Part shown: positions 26,300 through 35,084 of the stretch, one piece after another | How the letters are laid out: each line of letters starts with the position of its first letter | Position numbering within the stretch: the first letter of the stretch is position 1 | Assembly (NCBI GenBank): GCA_016286385.1 | Contig: JAEESO010000004.1 | Coordinates: 62,001-126,000 of the forward strand | DNA from: Bacteroidales bacterium | GTDB lineage: Bacteria; Bacteroidota; Bacteroidia; Bacteroidales; UBA932 | Length of the DNA stretch: 64,000 nt | Direction of reading: 5' to 3' | The notes under the pieces: model-generated | Seen by the model: only the letters and a program-made list of their open reading frames with translations | Databases searched by the model: none | What the model was told of the DNA's origin: nothing | Position numbers and translations under genes: made by a program

Positions 26300-28006
26300 T
26301 TAATCCTTTTTCTCTTCCGGCTTCTCGGGTTCATCCCCGTGGGAATCCTTGTACTTGAACCGGCGGATCTTCTGGGTGGCGGTTTTCTCGAAGGGTTCCT
26401 TCATGGCGTCCACCTCTCCGATCTTGGCGTTTTTGCCAACCTTCTTGTTCACCCAGTCAAGGATGGCTTTCTTTCGGGCTTCCAGTTCCTCGAACCACTT
26501 GTCTTCAGTGGCCTGGTTCCAGTCAATTGCATTGTCCTGGAACTTCACAAGGGCAACCAGCTTGCCGTCACGTTCCATCACAAGGGACTCCTCGACGCCC
26601 TCGATGTTATTGATCACCTGCTCAATCTCCTCGGGATATATATTCTCTCCGGAAGGCCCAAGGATAGTGTTGTTGAGGCGGCCCTTGATGTAGTAGAGGC
26701 CGTTTTCGTCCATGCAGGCTACGTCGTTGGTGTGGAACCAGCCTTTGTCGTCCATCACCTGGAGGGTGCGCTCGGGGTCCTTGTAGTAGCCAAGCATGAC
26801 GTTGTCTCCGCGCACCACAATCTCTCCCTCTCCGTTTGCGGGATTCACGTTGTCAAGCCTTATCTCCACCTTATAAGAAGCAGGGCCGATTGAGCCGATG
26901 TGCTTTTTCTTATTCACCATCACGTTGCACACCAGCGGGGCAGTTTCCGTGAGGCCGTAACCTACTGCGTAAGGGAAGTGGCAGTCTATGAGGAACTGCT
27001 CCACTGCGGGATCCAGCTTGGCGCCTCCGATTCCGAAGAACTTGAGCTTGCCGCCGAAGGTTTTTACGATACGCTGGCCGATGAACCAGTGCAGGATGTG
27101 CGGGAGGTGTTTATCGGCCCAGGAGAGGACGCGGCTCTTCTGGATGGTGGGCCACACGCTGTTCTTGATGACCTTCTCTATGATAAGAGGTACGGAGCAC
27201 ACGATTGTGGGGTGCACCTTCTTCATGGCCGCCAGAAGGATGGTTGGTGTGGGCGGTTTCTGGAGGGTGTAGCACGTTGCGCCAACGTAGAATGAGTACA
27301 GCGTTGAAACGTTCATCTCATATACGTGAGCGGCGGGAAGGATACTGAGGAAGCGGTCCTTCTTGAACGCGGGCTCTGCCTTGAAAGATGCCGCAAGGTT
27401 TGCGCAGATGTTGCGATGGCTGAGCATAACGCCCTTTGCCTTTCCGGTGGTGCCGGAAGTGTAGATTATGGCTGCGAGGTCGTCGGGTTGAGGGTCTTTC
27501 ACCCATCCGTTGCACTTGAAGTCCTGGTCGTCCTTCTTGATGAACTCGAAGGTCTCTATGTCAATGACAAGTGTGAGCTTCTTCCTGCATTCCTCGCTCA
27601 GTTTCCCCATCATGCGCTGGGAGATGAACAGCACCTTTGACTCAGAGTGGGTGAGGATGTTGGTTACCTCGTTCTCGGAGACATCGGCCAGCATGGGGAC
27701 AACTATACGGCCGTAGGCGGTGGCGGCAAAGAAGGCAACCACCCAGTTGGGCATATTCTGGGAGAGGATGGCCACGCGATCCCCGTGCTTGATCCCAAAG
27801 CGCGTGAGGCGCATGGAAAGCTGGTTCACCTTGCGGCGGAAGTCCTCGTAGGTGTACTGCTGGCCGCCGTCCACGTACTGGTAGGCGACTCTTTTTGCGT
27901 AAGTGGTTGTGGCGTAGTCAAAGACCTTGTGCAGGGTAGTGCACGTGTTCTCGCGGGAGCGGTACTTACGCCATGCCTTGTACGGGCTCTTGATTTTCTT
28001 GGCCAT
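26300..28006 (-). CDS. Long-chain fatty acid-CoA ligase / AMP-dependent synthetase (FadD-like)
   Basis: The 568-residue adenylate-forming enzyme has the AMP-binding signature YTSGTTGKAKGVMLSH, then GYGLTETAPLV and the A8-region KGWFHTNDVACMDENGLYYIKGR. It activates a fatty acid to acyl-AMP and then acyl-CoA or acyl-ACP. The final catalytic Lys is expected near the C-terminus in a TATQKIRRFKYK segment. No membrane or signal segment is seen, so it is probably cytosolic or peripheral. It follows a PlsC-like acyltransferase by 14 bases, so the pair may activate a fatty acid and transfer it to a lipid acceptor. Confidence 0.92.
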   Translation of the reverse strand: MAKKIKSPYKAWRKYRSRENTCTTLHKVFDYATTTYAKRVAYQYVDGGQQYTYEDFRRKVNQLSMRLTRFGIKHGDRVAILSQNMPNWVVAFFAATAYGRIVVPMLADVSENEVTNILTHSESKVLFISQRMMGKLSEECRKKLTLVIDIETFEFIKKDDQDFKCNGWVKDPQPDDLAAIIYTSGTTGKAKGVMLSHRNICANLAASFKAEPAFKKDRFLSILPAAHVYEMNVSTLYSFYVGATCYTLQKPPTPTILLAAMKKVHPTIVCSVPLIIEKVIKNSVWPTIQKSRVLSWADKHLPHILHWFIGQRIVKTFGGKLKFFGIGGAKLDPAVEQFLIDCHFPYAVGYGLTETAPLVCNVMVNKKKHIGSIGPASYKVEIRLDNVNPANGEGEIVVRGDNVMLGYYKDPERTLQVMDDKGWFHTNDVACMDENGLYYIKGRLNNTILGPSGENIYPEEIEQVINNIEGVEESLVMERDGKLVALVKFQDNAIDWNQATEDKWFEELEARKKAILDWVNKKVGKNAKIGEVDAMKEPFEKTATQKIRRFKYKDSHGDEPEKPEEKKD

Positions 28007-28020
28007 AAGGGTTTTGGGTT

Positions 28021-28623
28021 TTAGGATTTCTTCTCAGGGACGGCGAACTGGTCCTTGTGATAGCCCTGGATGCCCATGGGACGGTAGTGGTCGTAGATAC
28101 GTTCCATATCCGCTTTAGGGTCATCGGTGAGCTGGAATGGTTCGCCGACCGATATTTTCTTCCGGCCCCAGTCGTAGTATCCAAGATATACGGTGGCGCC
28201 GGTTTCACGTGCAATGAGGTGGTAGCCGCTCTTCCATCTCTTTACAAGGGAGCGGGAACCTTCCGGAGCCAGCGCAAGGTGGAACTCCGGGACGTCTTCC
28301 ATGACTTCTATGAGGCTCTTTACCGTGGTGGCGGGGCTTGAGAGGTCTGTGGGGACGGCGCCGCAGGCCTTGAGGATGGGACCAAGGGGCCACACGAAGA
28401 AACTCTTCTTGACCATGATGTGGGCCACTTTGCCAAACTGGGTGTAGAAGAGGTAACTCACAAGGAAGTCCCATACGGTGGTGTGGGGGACTCCAAGGAC
28501 GATTGCCTTTTCTTCCTTCATGGGACCGCCTACGCTTTCCCAGCCCATTTTCCTGAGGAGCCAGCCGCAGAACTTTGCCCAGCGGGGGCCTACAGTGGTT
28601 TTGACTTTAGTTTTCTTAGCCAT
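28021..28623 (-). CDS. PlsC-like 1-acyl-glycerol-3-phosphate acyltransferase family protein
   Basis: The 200-residue acyltransferase has the catalytic H(x)4D motif (HTTVWD) and the second glycerolipid acyltransferase block APEGSRS, with KSFFVWPLGPILKACGAVP between them. It lacks a long N-terminal membrane domain and is short for PlsC (typically 230-250), so it may be one of the stand-alone family members with an uncertain acceptor. It lies 3 bases after parE and 14 bases before the FadD-like ligase. Confidence 0.87.
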   Translation of the reverse strand: MAKKTKVKTTVGPRWAKFCGWLLRKMGWESVGGPMKEEKAIVLGVPHTTVWDFLVSYLFYTQFGKVAHIMVKKSFFVWPLGPILKACGAVPTDLSSPATTVKSLIEVMEDVPEFHLALAPEGSRSLVKRWKSGYHLIARETGATVYLGYYDWGRKKISVGEPFQLTDDPKADMERIYDHYRPMGIQGYHKDQFAVPEKKS

Positions 28624-28626
28624 AGT

Positions 28627-30534
28627 TTAGATATTTACGTCTTCCAGTTCCTTTTCAGAGCGGAGATTGTCCATGATGAAATGCTGGCGCTCATAGGTGT
28701 TGATGCCCATGTAGAACTCCATGATGTCCTGGATGGACTCTTCATCGGCCAGCTTTACGGTGTCAAGGCGCATCTTTTCCCCGATGAAATCTGCGAATTC
28801 GTTGGAGGAGATTTCTCCAAGACCTTTGAATCGGGTGATTTCTACGCCGTTTTTGAGTTTTTTGGCGGCGGCGTCCCTCTCTTCCGGGGAGTAGCAGTAC
28901 ATGCGCTCCTTCTTGTTGTTCACGCGGAAAAGGGGAGTCTGGAGGATATACACGTGCCCGCGGCGGATAAGGTCCGGGTAGTACTTCATTATGAAGGTGA
29001 GGACCAGCATGCGGATGTGCATTCCGTCGTCATCGGCATCAGTTGCAACAATGATGTTGTTGTAGCGGAGGTTGTCAAGATCCTCCTCCACGTCCAGGGC
29101 GGCTATGAGGAGGTTCAGCTCCTCATTTTCCGCTACCTTCTTGCGGCTTTCCTTGAAGCAGTTGATGGGTTTTCCCCTGAGGGAGAACACGGCCTGGGTG
29201 TTGGCGTCCCTTACCTTTGTGATGGTTCCGGATGCGGAGTCGCCCTCCGTTATGAAGATGGAGGTCTTTTCCCTGAGGTCTTCCTTGCCCTTGGCCACTT
29301 TGTCGCAGTAATGGTAGCGGCAGTCACGGAGTTTTCGGTTGTAGACGGCCGTTTTCTTTGCCCTTTCGCGGGTTTTTTTCTGGACGCCGGCAATCTCCTC
29401 ACGTTCTGCCTGTGAAGCCTTGATCTTGTCCTCAATGGTGGGGACTATGTCCATATGCATATGGAGGTAGTCGTTGAGGTTCTTGGCCACAAAGTCATTC
29501 ACGAAGGTGCGGATGGTGGGACCGCGGTCTGTGGAAGTGGTGCCATCGGCCCCCTTCACCTGCTTCTCCCACATATAGGTGCTACCGAGCTTGGTCTTGG
29601 TCTGGCCCTCGAAAATGGGTTCCTGGATCTGGATGGAGATGGCGCCCACGATGCCCTGGCGGATATCCTCCGGTTTGTAGTCCTTCTTGTAGAAGTCCTT
29701 GAAGGTCTTTGCTATGGCTTCACGGTATGCGGCAAGGTGGGTGCCGCCGTCACGGGTGTTCTGGCCGTTTACGAAGCTGGATATGTTTTCTCCATAGCTG
29801 TTACCGTGGGTGAGGACTATCTCTATGTCCTCTCCTTCCAGATGGATGAGAGGGTAGAGGGGAGTCTCGCTCATGTTCTCCGTGACAAGGTCCAGGAGGC
29901 CGTTTTCGCTCTTGTAGGCTACACCGTTGAGGTTCAGGGTAAGACCCTTCTTAAGGTAGGAGTAGTTCTTGACCATGGTTTCCACAAATTCCATGTGGAA
30001 GCTGAAGCCGTTGAACATCTCTTCATCCGGGGTGAACTTGATGTAGGTGCCGTTCTTCTCATTAGAGGGGACTATGGCGCTTTCGAGGAGTTCTCCGCGG
30101 CTGAAACGGGCGTAGGAGCACTGCCCGTCACGGTAGGATGCCACGTAGAAGTCTATGGACATGGCGTTCACGGCCTTGGTACCGACGCCGTTCATACCTA
30201 CGGACTTCTTGAAGTTGGTGTCGTCGAACTTACCGCCGGTATTCAGTTTTGAGGTAGCGTCTACCACCTTGTTAAGGGGAATTCCGCGGCCGTAGTCTCG
30301 GACGCTCACGGTCTGGTCCTCTATGGTGATGTCTATGCGCTTACCGAAGCCCATGGAGAACTCATCAATGGAGTTATCCACAATTTCTTTCAGAAGCACA
30401 TAGATGCCGTCTCCCTGACGGTCACCGTTTCCCAGGCGGCCGATATACATGCCGGCACGTCTGCGGATATGTTCGTTCCATTCCAGGGTCTGGATGGCGT
30501 CGTCGTTGTAGGTGGTATTAGTAATCTCTGCCAT
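28627..30534 (-). CDS. parE: DNA topoisomerase IV subunit B (ParE)
   Basis: The 635-residue type IIA topoisomerase ATPase subunit has a GHKL domain with EIVDNSIDEF, DYGRGIP and GMNGVGTKAVNAMS, a transducer domain, and a TOPRIM domain with EGDSASG and DADDDGMHIRMLVLTF. The length and the TOPRIM sequence fit ParE of Bacteroidota better than GyrB, which has a longer insertion. The parC partner is not next to it; the downstream neighbours are lipid-metabolism genes. It has its own promoter, with the -7 box seven bases from the ATG. Confidence 0.92.
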   Translation of the reverse strand: MAEITNTTYNDDAIQTLEWNEHIRRRAGMYIGRLGNGDRQGDGIYVLLKEIVDNSIDEFSMGFGKRIDITIEDQTVSVRDYGRGIPLNKVVDATSKLNTGGKFDDTNFKKSVGMNGVGTKAVNAMSIDFYVASYRDGQCSYARFSRGELLESAIVPSNEKNGTYIKFTPDEEMFNGFSFHMEFVETMVKNYSYLKKGLTLNLNGVAYKSENGLLDLVTENMSETPLYPLIHLEGEDIEIVLTHGNSYGENISSFVNGQNTRDGGTHLAAYREAIAKTFKDFYKKDYKPEDIRQGIVGAISIQIQEPIFEGQTKTKLGSTYMWEKQVKGADGTTSTDRGPTIRTFVNDFVAKNLNDYLHMHMDIVPTIEDKIKASQAEREEIAGVQKKTRERAKKTAVYNRKLRDCRYHYCDKVAKGKEDLREKTSIFITEGDSASGTITKVRDANTQAVFSLRGKPINCFKESRKKVAENEELNLLIAALDVEEDLDNLRYNNIIVATDADDDGMHIRMLVLTFIMKYYPDLIRRGHVYILQTPLFRVNNKKERMYCYSPEERDAAAKKLKNGVEITRFKGLGEISSNEFADFIGEKMRLDTVKLADEESIQDIMEFYMGINTYERQHFIMDNLRSEKELEDVNI

Positions 30535-30541
30535 AATCGTA

Positions 30542-30572
30542 CAAAATTACTAAAATTCCGCGAAAACTCAAA
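30542..30572 (-). promoter_or_regulatory. parE promoter
   Basis: On the minus strand, TTTG (30569-30572), a 19-base spacer and TAATTTTG (30542-30549). The -7 box ends seven bases from the ATG at 30534, so the transcript would have almost no leader. Confidence 0.65.
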
Positions 30573-30586
30573 GAGTAGTTACACTG

Positions 30587-30616
30587 TCCGAGGGGGAGGG
30601 ATTAGGGAGGGGGGTA
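30587..30616. repeat. G-rich element, putative G-quadruplex on + strand
   Basis: Four G-tracts of three or more, separated by A, ATTA and A. In reverse complement it aligns with the C-rich element at 20007-20039, including the flanking TACCCC and CTCGG. It lies between the ferredoxin terminator and the parE promoter. Confidence 0.5.
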
Positions 30617-30628
30617 ACGTAGGCAGAT

Positions 30629-30668
30629 AGTAAAACGGCCAGAGACATAAGTCACTGGCCGTTTTACT
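30629..30668. terminator. Perfect 14-base hairpin terminator downstream of ferredoxin
   Basis: Arms 30629-30642 and 30655-30668 are perfect inverted repeats around a 12-base loop. A T-tract (TTTT) falls in the 3' arm when read on the minus strand. It isolates the ferredoxin transcript from parE. A smaller AAGCCTCT/AGAGGCTT hairpin (30672-30688) lies at the ferredoxin stop codon. Confidence 0.75.
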
Positions 30669-30687
30669 GCGAAGCCTCTCAGAGGCT

Positions 30688-30861
30688 TTATGCCTCAGAG
30701 ATGGCTTCGTTAGGGCAGGTGCCTTCGCAGGCGCCGCAGTCGATGCATTCGTCTGCGTTGATTTCATAGGCGGCCTCACCGGCGGTGATTGCTCCAACGG
30801 GGCAAACATCTGCGCAGGAACCGCAGGAAACACAAAGTTCGGGATTAATTTTTCTTGCCAT
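30688..30861 (-). CDS. Small 2[4Fe-4S] ferredoxin
   Basis: The 57-residue protein begins MARKINPELCVSCGSCADVC and has two clostridial-type cluster motifs: C-x2-C-x2-C-x3-C-P starting at Cys10, and a second starting at Cys39 in ECIDCGACEGTCPNEAI. It is a low-potential electron carrier, likely the partner of pyruvate:ferredoxin oxidoreductase (nifJ, 35085-38609). It is monocistronic: its own -7 box lies upstream and a strong hairpin follows. The start is fixed by the conserved MARKIN N-terminus. Confidence 0.95.
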   Translation of the reverse strand: MARKINPELCVSCGSCADVCPVGAITAGEAAYEINADECIDCGACEGTCPNEAISEA

Positions 30862-30899
30862 TTCTACTGTATAATTTATATGTGATTATTTCGTGATGG

Positions 30900-30907
30900 C
30901 AAAGGTA
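30900..30907 (-). promoter_or_regulatory. Predicted -7 box for the ferredoxin gene
   Basis: The minus strand reads TACCTTTG, a TAnnTTTG match, 38 bases upstream of the ATG. It is divergent from and next to the DUF1573 gene promoter. Confidence 0.5.
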
Positions 30908-30916
30908 GGCATTAAA

Positions 30917-30948
30917 TTTGATTTTGAAAACAGTTGTGACTAACTTTG
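30917..30948 (+). promoter_or_regulatory. Promoter of the DUF1573 lipoprotein gene, probably leaderless
   Basis: TTTG (30917-30920), a 20-base spacer and TAACTTTG (30941-30948) form a near-ideal Bacteroidota promoter. The ATG at 30954 begins only five bases after the -7 box, so transcription would start at or beside the start codon. Confidence 0.7.
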
Positions 30949-30953
30949 TGCGT

Positions 30954-32096
30954 ATGAAAATGATCTTTATCTCAATAATAGCCTCCCTGGCGCTTTCTAC
31001 CTGCGGCAGCGGAAGGTCTGAGGCGGCTGCCGTTGCATCCGTGGATTCCTTTGTGGAGATTGATGCCGCGGATATGGCCGATGATCCCAAAGTGGTTGTG
31101 GAATGGGACAAGACCGTTCACGATTTTGGTGATGTGAGCGTCTCTGACGGCCCTCTTACCTGCAGTTTCACACTGACCAACAAGGGCCCGGAGGCAATCG
31201 CAATATTTGAGGTGGTGTCTTCCTGCGGCTGTACGGGAGTGGATTTCCCCAAAACTAAGATTGAGCCCGGACAAAGCGCTAAGATATCGGCCACTTACAA
31301 AAATGAGGACGGCCCCACGGCCTTTGACAAAACCCTTACGGTGTATATTTCCGGCATAAGGCGTCCGGTGATTCTCCGCCTTCGCGGCGTGGTTCACCCC
31401 AAAAAACAATCCCTGAGCCAGCTCTATTCCCCTGAGAGGCTCGGGGATTTGGGTTTTAAGACGCGGCAGTTCAGTACCGGTAACCTCAAGCAGGGCCTTT
31501 CCGTGAGTGAAACCGCAAATGTGGCTAACCTTGGAAAGAAGCCTCTCAACGTAACTTTCACAGACGTGTCACCGCAACTTAAAGTAAGCGTTAGCCCCAA
31601 TCCAGTCCCTGCCGGAAAAACCGCTCAGATTGCCTTTACCGTTAATTCGGATCCTTCACTTTACGGGCTCAACGTGTATAAGGCCACGCCGGTTCTTAAC
31701 GGGGTTCCGGCCGCGGGCTCAATTGAAGTGGCCACCTGGACGCAGGAAAACTTTGCCCTCTGGAGCAGGGAAGCCGTAGAGAAAGGGGCCATCCCGGCGT
31801 TTGAGATGAGCACAGTCAGCATTGGCACCGTCAAGGCCGGAGCAAAATTATCGGCCTCCTTCCCCCTCACAAATAACGGTAAGTCTGTTTTGCATATCTT
31901 CAAGGCCGATCCCGATTCCCCGGCGCTTGCCGCAGAGTCCCTTCCTGATATCGGCCCCAAAGGAAAGGGGAAACTGGTCTTTACGCTTGATACTTCCTCC
32001 CTTCCGGAAGGAGACAACGTGATAATGATTACTCTTACCACAAATTCTCCCCAGCGGCCCCTCATCAATCTCTTTGTCACCTGTGTGGTTGGCTAG
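30954..32096 (+). CDS. DUF1573 domain lipoprotein
   Basis: The protein has 380 residues from the ATG at 30954, chosen over an upstream in-frame start that lies within the promoter. A lipoprotein signal (L-S-T-C, Cys17) precedes a DUF1573 domain (about 50-150): DKTVHDFGDVSVSDGPLTCSFTLTN, then VVSSCGCTGVDFPKTKIEPGQSAKISATY with the characteristic CGCT. The rest (about 165-380) repeats Ig-like strands with the same logic (FPLTNNGKSVLHIFKADPD). DUF1573 proteins are common surface or periplasmic proteins of Bacteroidota with no settled function. It is monocistronic, flanked by a divergent ferredoxin gene and a convergent protease gene. Confidence 0.88.
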   Translation: MKMIFISIIASLALSTCGSGRSEAAAVASVDSFVEIDAADMADDPKVVVEWDKTVHDFGDVSVSDGPLTCSFTLTNKGPEAIAIFEVVSSCGCTGVDFPKTKIEPGQSAKISATYKNEDGPTAFDKTLTVYISGIRRPVILRLRGVVHPKKQSLSQLYSPERLGDLGFKTRQFSTGNLKQGLSVSETANVANLGKKPLNVTFTDVSPQLKVSVSPNPVPAGKTAQIAFTVNSDPSLYGLNVYKATPVLNGVPAAGSIEVATWTQENFALWSREAVEKGAIPAFEMSTVSIGTVKAGAKLSASFPLTNNGKSVLHIFKADPDSPALAAESLPDIGPKGKGKLVFTLDTSSLPEGDNVIMITLTTNSPQRPLINLFVTCVVG

Positions 32097-32124
32097 TAAG
32101 TAATTGACGCATAGCGATTTAATA

Positions 32125-32158
32125 AAAGTCGGGTGCACCTGCAGGTGCACCCGACTTT
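32125..32158. repeat. Perfect 34-base palindrome, copy 1
   Basis: A perfect loopless palindrome centred on CTGCAG at 32141/32142. It lies between two convergent genes. A 26-base version of the same palindrome recurs at 45853-45878, also between convergent genes. It may act as a bidirectional terminator or as a small mobile or REP-like element. Confidence 0.85.
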
Positions 32159-32199
32159 GCGTAAGTGACTGACGGAGAGTCAGTTGCGGGCCAGGCCGA

Positions 32200-35061
32200 T
32201 TATTCGGCCTCGGCCGTGGCGGCAGGCTTCATCACAAGCTCGATGAAGTTTTCCTGTGAGAGGATCTCCTGAGCAAGGGCCTTGATGGAAGCGGCGGAGA
32301 GGTTACCTATGGCTGCCTCGTATGCGGCGTCACGGTCTACTCCGTAGGTGAGGTAGAGCTCAATGGAATTGAGCCACCAGTTGTTCCTCTGACGGCTTTC
32401 CGGGAGGTTCTTCTGGAGGTTGAGCTTGGCTGCAGCCAGTTCTTCCTCTGTGGGGCCTTCAGCCGCCAGCTTCCTGAAGCCTTCGATGGCCAGTTCGCGG
32501 AGGCGGTCGCAGAGGGCGGGCTTGCAGTCGAAGTAAACCTCATAGACTGCGGTCTGCTTGGGACGGCGGACAAGGTTACCGGAAGCTCTGGCGCCATAGG
32601 TGCCGCCTTCTTCCTCACGGAGGCTCTCGGTGTAGCGCATATCCATGATATAAGAGATGGCTTCCATAGCTGCATCTTTGTCGTAGGAGTAGTCAAGGTC
32701 TGCGCTGTACACCTGGAGGACTGTGCTCTTTGGAGTCTGCATGTCTACCTCAAACACATTCTCAACCTTACCCTTCACGATGTCCTCACGGGGATCTACC
32801 CATTTGAGGGCTTTCTTACCTTTGGGCAGCGAGCCTATGTATTTCTCCACGAGCGGCTTCACGGATTCGGGGTTCACGTCACCCACGATCACGAACTTTG
32901 CGCCTGCTGCATCGGCAAAGAGCCTCTTCCAGTTCTTTTCGACAACCTCAAGGCTTGCGCGCTTAAGGGTTTCCTCGGAGAGGGCTTCCTTACGGGCGTT
33001 TCCGCCGTAGATGGTCTTGTATAGTTCCTTCTGGAGTTTGTAGTTGGGCTGGTTGACAAGGTTGGGGAGGATGGCGCTTATCTGGTCAATGCTGTTGTGC
33101 CATTCCTCGGGGTCGAACCTGGGATCCATGGCAAACAGATACAGAAGCTGGAGGGCTGTCTCGAAATCCTTCACTGTGCTGTTTCCGTTGATACCGTTCT
33201 CAAGCTGGTCAAAGTACGGGGTAACGCTGAGGTTCTTGCCGGTGAGCATCTTGGATACGGTGGTGCCGGAGAAGGAGGAAACACCGCTGTTATTCAGGAA
33301 CAGGCTGAAGATGTTCTGGTCAAATGAAGCGATATCGTCAGTGGAGACAAGGCTAAGGCCGCCGTCCTTATAGTAATTGAACAGGATCTGGTCCTTGGCA
33401 AGGTCTGTGGGATAGACATACACTTCAACGCCGTTCTTGAGGGTCCACTTGGTGGAACCGTAGATGGAGACGGCGTTTTTCCTGACGGGAGAGCCTTTGA
33501 GTTTTGCGGGATCAAGGAAGGATTCAGGGATATCCTCGCCGGCGGGGGCCGATATCTCTGAAGCATTTACATCGGCCATGACCTTCAGGAGCAGCTCGGC
33601 GTTGGGAGTGGCGATGCCTTCTTTCTCAGGACCGGAGTAAACCAGGACGAGGTTGTTCTCAGAGAAGATCTGGGCTACTACCTGGCTCACCGCTGCAGCG
33701 TTGAGCTGTGAGAACAGCATCTCTACAAGCTGCTTTTCATCAGCGGGCTCAAAGATGGGCTCCTTGTCAAAGAAGTTGTCGAGGATGGGGCGTACGAACT
33801 CCGGGTTCTTGCGGGTCTCGGCCTTGTTCGCGCGGGTCTCCATCATGGAGAGGTAATCGGCCTTTACACGGCCGAACTCTGCGTCAGTGATACCGTAGCG
33901 CTGAAGGCGTACAAGCTCAGTGTAGAAGTCCTGGAAACCGCCAAGGATATTGTTCTCCCTGAGGGTAACGTCTCCCATGACTGCGTCAATGTCCTCGTAG
34001 ATGAGGCTTGAGAAATAGAAACTGCCGCCGAGGTATGGTGAATCCGGTTTGGAGGTGATGTCCTGGAACCTTTCCCTCATGACCAATGTGATGACATCTT
34101 TGATGATGTCATTGACCTGACCATAGACGGTGGCGTTGATGGCCTCAGGGGCAGCAGGGCTGTGCCAGATGACGCTCAGTTCCGGGGAAGTAGCCTCGGG
34201 ATCCGTGATGATGCCTACGCGGGGAACTGCATGGTCCTCGATGGAAACGATGGCGATGGGTGCGGGATTCTCCTTAGCAGGGATGGCTCCGAAGATTTCC
34301 TCGATCTTTGCCTTGGTGCGCTCCACGTCCACGTCTCCAACCACAACCACTGCCTGGTTGCCGGGGTGATACCATTTATCGTAAAAAGCGTCAAGGGATT
34401 CGGGGAGGAATGTCTCCAGATGCTCCTGAGTGCCGATAAGGGTGTGCAGGGCGGGCTGGGTGCCTTCTCCGAAGTAGTATGGTAAAGAACGCTCCATGGA
34501 ACGCCAGCTGGCGTTGCGGCGGGTACGGCGCTCCTCGATGATGACTCCACGCTCTGCGTCAATCTCAGAGGGTTCGTTGAGCACATAGTGGGAGTAATCG
34601 GCAAGGATCATCAGGCAACTGTCAACAACGCTCTCACGCTCTACTGGAATGTTGTTGAGCATGTACTTGGTCTCTTCAAAGCCGGTGGAAGCGTTGATGT
34701 TGCGGCCGAATTCCGCGCCGATGGAACGCAGGTAGTTGAGGATGCTCTTTCCAGGGAAATGCTCCGTGCCGTTGAAGCACATGTGCTCCAAGAAGTGGGC
34801 AAGGCCGTCCTGGGAAGGATATTCCTCCTGGATAGCTCCTACGTCAGTTGCAAGATAGAATTCCGCACGGCCCTTGGGGAGCTCATTGTGGCGGATGTAG
34901 TAGGTGAGTCCATTCTCCAGATGGCCGATAGTGACCTCTGCGGAATTGGGAAGCTTTGGCATCTGTGCAATCATGGCCTCCATCTGCTCGCGGGAAGGTT
35001 CCTGCGCGAGCAGAGAGGCGGCCATAACTGACAGAGCAAGAAAACTAACTAACCTTTTCAT
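32200..35061 (-). CDS. M16 family zinc peptidase (PqqL-like), secreted
   Basis: The 953-residue protein has a signal peptide (MKRLVSFLALSVMAASLLAQ) and two M16 halves. The first half holds the inverted zinc motif H-F-L-E-H (His89, Glu92, His93) within GLAHFLEHMCFNGTEHF, and a downstream Glu in the ERGVIIEERR region. The second half (about 520-953) is the inactive partner domain that closes the chamber. Length matches PqqL-type and insulinase-like two-half enzymes. It probably degrades peptides in the periplasm. It lies 24 bases after nifJ on the same strand, so it may be cotranscribed. Confidence 0.94.
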   Translation of the reverse strand: MKRLVSFLALSVMAASLLAQEPSREQMEAMIAQMPKLPNSAEVTIGHLENGLTYYIRHNELPKGRAEFYLATDVGAIQEEYPSQDGLAHFLEHMCFNGTEHFPGKSILNYLRSIGAEFGRNINASTGFEETKYMLNNIPVERESVVDSCLMILADYSHYVLNEPSEIDAERGVIIEERRTRRNASWRSMERSLPYYFGEGTQPALHTLIGTQEHLETFLPESLDAFYDKWYHPGNQAVVVVGDVDVERTKAKIEEIFGAIPAKENPAPIAIVSIEDHAVPRVGIITDPEATSPELSVIWHSPAAPEAINATVYGQVNDIIKDVITLVMRERFQDITSKPDSPYLGGSFYFSSLIYEDIDAVMGDVTLRENNILGGFQDFYTELVRLQRYGITDAEFGRVKADYLSMMETRANKAETRKNPEFVRPILDNFFDKEPIFEPADEKQLVEMLFSQLNAAAVSQVVAQIFSENNLVLVYSGPEKEGIATPNAELLLKVMADVNASEISAPAGEDIPESFLDPAKLKGSPVRKNAVSIYGSTKWTLKNGVEVYVYPTDLAKDQILFNYYKDGGLSLVSTDDIASFDQNIFSLFLNNSGVSSFSGTTVSKMLTGKNLSVTPYFDQLENGINGNSTVKDFETALQLLYLFAMDPRFDPEEWHNSIDQISAILPNLVNQPNYKLQKELYKTIYGGNARKEALSEETLKRASLEVVEKNWKRLFADAAGAKFVIVGDVNPESVKPLVEKYIGSLPKGKKALKWVDPREDIVKGKVENVFEVDMQTPKSTVLQVYSADLDYSYDKDAAMEAISYIMDMRYTESLREEEGGTYGARASGNLVRRPKQTAVYEVYFDCKPALCDRLRELAIEGFRKLAAEGPTEEELAAAKLNLQKNLPESRQRNNWWLNSIELYLTYGVDRDAAYEAAIGNLSAASIKALAQEILSQENFIELVMKPAATAEAE

Positions 35062-35084
35062 TAGCTCTGAAATATTAATTGTTA

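Noticed and set aside
28420..29415. 331-codon open frame on the plus strand over the acyltransferase and parE
   Set aside because: Antisense to parE TOPRIM sequence and reads low-complexity Val/Gly/Leu; a shadow.
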